From NCBI RefSeq assembly GCF_016464625.1, contig NZ_JAEAGO010000003.1:248001-312000 (forward strand): 64,000 nt of DNA, read 5' to 3'. The translations under genes were made by a program, and so were the position numbers. The notes beneath the pieces are model-generated. The model worked only from the letters and a program-made list of their open reading frames with translations. It had not been told where the DNA came from and made no database searches. Positions within the stretch are counted from its first letter, which is position 1. Every line of letters begins with the position of its first letter. The DNA comes from Penaeicola halotolerans. GTDB lineage: Bacteria > Bacteroidota > Bacteroidia > Cytophagales > Cyclobacteriaceae. Below, in pieces: positions 61,381-64,000 of the stretch.

Positions 61381-62076
61381 TTAAAACGTATGATGTAAAC
61401 TAACTTGTGCTTGACCTTTACTGATGTCATCAGTAGTTTGATTCATCCAGCCCAGTTGCATGCGTAGATTATTCTTTAACCCATAACCTAGTCCTCCATA
61501 GGCTCGGTTTCTATCAAATATTTCTACAGATCTACCATCTCCTATGCCTCTCTGACCATTGATAAAGAGCTCATTGTATAAAGCGATATAGACTGTCTTC
61601 TTTTTCAGATCAGTAGCATTCAGAGGGATATTTAGGAAGAGATTGTATCGATACCTTGTCCTGAAATCTTGCCCATCTACCCAGCGCTGCTCATATCTAA
61701 ACCTATGTGTAAGTAAAAACCGACTTCCGATACGCTGTGGTATTAAGGCTTCTTGGTAAATACGATTTTCGATGACATTTTCAGTACTTTCCCCAAACGC
61801 TCCAGAGGATATAAATCCATAGCCTAGGGTAAAAAGAATATCTGCCTTTTTCGGCTTATAGGTAATTCCAGTTCTCAATAAAATCTGTTCCTTATCAGAC
61901 CCAAAATCCCAATATCGAAACTGATAATCTCCCTGAATCCCAAACCTACTTTTCTCAAATTTCTTGGTAAAGAAATACATGTACCAAGCACCCGGTTGCT
62001 CTTCATCTATGGCTGTCTGTGCTTGACTAGTAAACACCAACGAGCCTAAAATCAATAGTAGCACTAACTTCTTCAT
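61381..62076 (-). CDS. DUF2490 outer-membrane protein
   Basis: A 231-residue protein with a signal peptide (LLILGSLVFTSQAQ). GAWYMYFFTKKFEKSRFGIQ begins the DUF2490 beta-barrel; the FRYEQRW strand and the C-terminal YGLKNNLRMQLGWMNQTTDD pattern, ending in HHTF, fit the family. The role is unknown. It is 50 bp after the beta-carbonic anhydrase gene on the same strand, probably the second gene of that operon. Confidence 0.85.
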   Translation of the reverse strand: MKKLVLLLILGSLVFTSQAQTAIDEEQPGAWYMYFFTKKFEKSRFGIQGDYQFRYWDFGSDKEQILLRTGITYKPKKADILFTLGYGFISSGAFGESTENVIENRIYQEALIPQRIGSRFLLTHRFRYEQRWVDGQDFRTRYRYNLFLNIPLNATDLKKKTVYIALYNELFINGQRGIGDGRSVEIFDRNRAYGGLGYGLKNNLRMQLGWMNQTTDDISKGQAQVSLHHTF

Positions 62077-62125
62077 AAATCATAAAGGGAGAAAGCCATT
62101 TGATGACTTTCTCTCATTTAGTGAA

Positions 62126-62899
62126 TTACCTCTTACTTTGAAATTTAGCCAAGCTAGTGATCGTCTCTTCGATGAAGTTGACATAACCAGTCTCGATATC
62201 ATACACAGCACCTACGATGAGTACTTCACCACTTTCTGACCTTCTGCTGAGCACAGGCTCTAAACCTCTCAAGAGATTGACTTGCTCTATCACATTTTCT
62301 TTGATCGCATAATCAAGCGCATCAGTCCCTACCAGATTTGTTTGCTTAGCTCTGAGAGAAGCTGGTTTAATAGCATTGATCAAAGTGACCACATGGCCTG
62401 GAGGATTGGCAGGTAGCTTCATAGCAGCATCTACCGCGCCACATGATTTATGGCCCAAAACCACGATGAGTTTTGTATTAAGTACTTCTGTAGCATACTC
62501 TATCGTACCATAGGATGCCTCCGCCATCACTTGCCCTGCAGTCCTAGTGATAAATAAATCACCTACTCCTTGGTCAAATATGATTTCATTAGGAACGCGA
62601 CTATCCGCACAGCCTATAATGGTTGCAAATGGTGTTTGACCCTGCCCAGCATTCTTGAGATCATTGTCTGTTTGACGCGGACGTACACTCTTGTCTTCTG
62701 CAAATCGTAAATTACCAATGATCAGCTTTTTCAATCCATAATAAGGATCTAAATAAGCACTATCTCTGTTTGCATCATATTGCTTATCCTTTACATTTAA
62801 AAGGTTCTTGATAGTAGAAGAATTTTGTGCTGTCGATTGTCCTACAGCTATTATTAAGAGCATAGCTACGCTAGCTAGAAATTTAGATATGAATTTCAT
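62126..62899 (-). CDS. Beta-class carbonic anhydrase, exported
   Basis: A 257-residue enzyme with a signal peptide (ASVAMLLIIAVGQSTAQ). IIGCADSRVPNEIIFDQGVG holds the first zinc-ligand Cys and the Asp-Arg pair, and VLGHKSCGAVDAAM the His and second Cys ligand, so all catalytic residues are visible. It interconverts CO2 and bicarbonate. The signal peptide places it in the periplasm, less common than the cytoplasmic form. Downstream lies the DUF2490 gene. Confidence 0.95.
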   Translation of the reverse strand: MKFISKFLASVAMLLIIAVGQSTAQNSSTIKNLLNVKDKQYDANRDSAYLDPYYGLKKLIIGNLRFAEDKSVRPRQTDNDLKNAGQGQTPFATIIGCADSRVPNEIIFDQGVGDLFITRTAGQVMAEASYGTIEYATEVLNTKLIVVLGHKSCGAVDAAMKLPANPPGHVVTLINAIKPASLRAKQTNLVGTDALDYAIKENVIEQVNLLRGLEPVLSRRSESGEVLIVGAVYDIETGYVNFIEETITSLAKFQSKR

Positions 62900-62989
62900 G
62901 ATTGGTTTATTTTAAATATAGAATTCCAATCTCATCCCTTAGAGACGAGTTTTTTTAATCAAATAAATAAAAGGAAGTACTCCTAAAGA

Positions 62990-63280
62990 TTAAACTTCGG
63001 GCGGGATATCTATGAGTGAAGGCAATAGCTCAGGCTTAAGAATTAAGTGAAATGCCTCAAGTGATTTATCACTATTGAAAAAGTAAGAAGTATCTGCTTT
63101 TCTAGGATAGATTTTAAGTGGATCATCTACCTTATCCTTTTTCTCTTCGTCTTGCTCAGCTTCTAAGATTTCGAAAAGTGTTATTCCTATTTTTTCACTA
63201 ATACCATCTATGTCCACACTTTGAAGGGTAAGTGTGAAACACATAGAAGCGAAAAGCACGAATGATATAAAACGATACAT
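62990..63280 (-). CDS. Small exported protein of unknown function
   Basis: A 96-residue protein with a signal peptide (ISFVLFASMCFTLTLQS) and an acidic, lysine-rich mature part (EAEQDEEKKDKVDDPLKIYP). No motif was recognised. It lies 90 bp upstream of the carbonic anhydrase gene and downstream of the aquaporin gene on the same strand, so it could be co-transcribed with either. Confidence 0.6.
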   Translation of the reverse strand: MYRFISFVLFASMCFTLTLQSVDIDGISEKIGITLFEILEAEQDEEKKDKVDDPLKIYPRKADTSYFFNSDKSLEAFHLILKPELLPSLIDIPPEV

Positions 63281-63373
63281 TGGGAGAAGAACATCCCCAA
63301 ATGAAAAAGGTTTTATAAACTTTATTGAAAAAATCTATTAGTAAAATTCCGACAAACCTTCAAGTAAAAAGCA

Positions 63374-64000
63374 TCACTTACCAATCAATAAAAAAGCCAA
63401 ACCAGCCAATAATCCTCCTATCAAAGGTCCTAAAACAGGCACCCAAGCATACCCCCAGTCATTAGAGCCTTTCCCTTTAATAGGTAGTAAAGCGTGCGCT
63501 ATCCTTGGGCCTAAGTCTCTGGCAGGATTGATGGCATAGCCTGTAGTCCCTCCTAGAGAAAGGCCGATCACCCACACCAAAAACGCCACTGGAATAGCCC
63601 CAAGGGAGCCTAGTCCGACAGGAGTTTGCACTGCGTCTTCCAGAGCCGCTGGAGCAAAGTAGAGCACTACAAATACTAAAACAAAAGTTCCTATTACTTC
63701 ACTAAGTAAATTGCTTTTATAGTTTCTAATGGCAGGTGTGTTTGAAAAAACCCCAAGCTTGATTCCCTGATCCTCTGTGATATCAAAATGATCCTTGTAC
63801 ATCAGCCAAGTAAGAGAAGCTCCGACTATAGCCCCCAGCATTTGCATCAATGAATACGGCAAAACTTCTGACCATTCAAATTGTCCAGCCATAGCTAGGC
63901 CAACACTGACCGCAGGATTGAGATGTGCTCCACTGTAGGGAGCGGATATAGAGACCCCTACAAAAACTGCCAATGCCCAAGCAGTAGTGATCACCATCCA
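63374..64000 (-). CDS. Aquaporin/glycerol facilitator (MIP family), 5' truncated
   Basis: About 209 residues lie inside the window; the start is beyond its right edge. The two pore NPA motifs are visible: SGAHLNPAVSVGLAMAGQFE and TTGYAINPARDLGPRIAHAL. The Asp right after the second NPAR is typical of glycerol-conducting members (GlpF) rather than strict water channels (inference). Six membrane segments in all are expected, of which about five are seen. Confidence 0.9.
   Translation of the reverse strand, partial: WMVITTAWALAVFVGVSISAPYSGAHLNPAVSVGLAMAGQFEWSEVLPYSLMQMLGAIVGASLTWLMYKDHFDITEDQGIKLGVFSNTPAIRNYKSNLLSEVIGTFVLVFVVLYFAPAALEDAVQTPVGLGSLGAIPVAFLVWVIGLSLGGTTGYAINPARDLGPRIAHALLPIKGKGSNDWGYAWVPVLGPLIGGLLAGLAFLLIGK

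Noticed and set aside
1-64000. tRNA, rRNA or riboswitch genes
   Set aside because: No cloverleaf-like or ribosomal sequence and no known riboswitch core was recognised in the intergenic regions by eye; a covariance-model scan would be decisive.

Overview
The window reads as chromosomal DNA of a free-living, probably marine Bacteroidota, most likely a Cytophagales-type bacterium (inference). The supporting signs are an AT-rich genome, almost no Shine-Dalgarno sequences, several PorT-like and other beta-barrel outer-membrane proteins, DUF4494 and LytTR/LytS families, and -7 boxes of the TAnnTTTG type where promoters can be seen. No rRNA, tRNA or CRISPR was recognised.

Layout. 1-4.15 kb: end of an M16 peptidase gene, then a minus-strand surface-polysaccharide operon (cupin isomerase, FemAB-like acyltransferase, flippase, glycosyltransferase). 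4.2-24.9 kb: housekeeping and transport genes, including YigZ, DNA polymerase IV, a membrane patatin, DASS, CPA2, NhaC and SSS transporters, an amino-acid racemase operon, a choloylglycine-hydrolase-family enzyme with PsiE, and a DcaP-like porin. 25-36 kb: a complete hexuronate (galacturonate-type) catabolic locus. A TRAP transporter, KDPG aldolase, KDG kinase and an SDR run leftward; UxaA, a LacI regulator, UxaC and UxaB run rightward. Near-palindromic LacI-type operators lie in the divergent gap. Together these genes import a hexuronate and convert it to pyruvate and glyceraldehyde-3-phosphate.

37.3-38.2 kb is a gene-free patchwork of palindromes and periodic repeats. 38.4-47.1 kb is the most notable region: an integron-like cassette array. 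A tyrosine recombinase with a long N-terminal extension, but with Xer-like spacing rather than the IntI-specific insertion, is divergent from a zinc-ribbon protein across a perfect 13-bp inverted repeat. It is followed by four complete cassettes and one relict. Each complete cassette ends in an attC-like site whose left 9 bp are the exact reverse complement of the 9 bp at that same cassette's own start, as expected if each was once a circle. Three attC-like sites are 135-136 bp long and related to each other. Cargo: a lincosamide nucleotidyltransferase; a macrolide efflux pump with a macrolide phosphotransferase (reversed, with a possible leader-peptide attenuator); an unknown protein; and an AraC regulator with a double monooxygenase-like protein. 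Decayed genes (a CarboxypepD_reg fragment fused to an ssb fragment, and an XRE regulator with a nonsense codon) flank it.

47.5-64 kb: an AraC/SDR/quinone-reductase group, a PorT-LytS-LytR operon with a well-formed promoter, two related BamA-like barrels on either side of a CocE/NonD hydrolase, a secreted beta-carbonic anhydrase and the end of an aquaporin gene. Three intergenic loci (about 37.8, 47.8 and 55.2 kb) share an unusual architecture: an 11-bp periodic array next to a 9-bp periodic array. Two of them also share a nearly identical block of about 113 bp containing a conserved hairpin.
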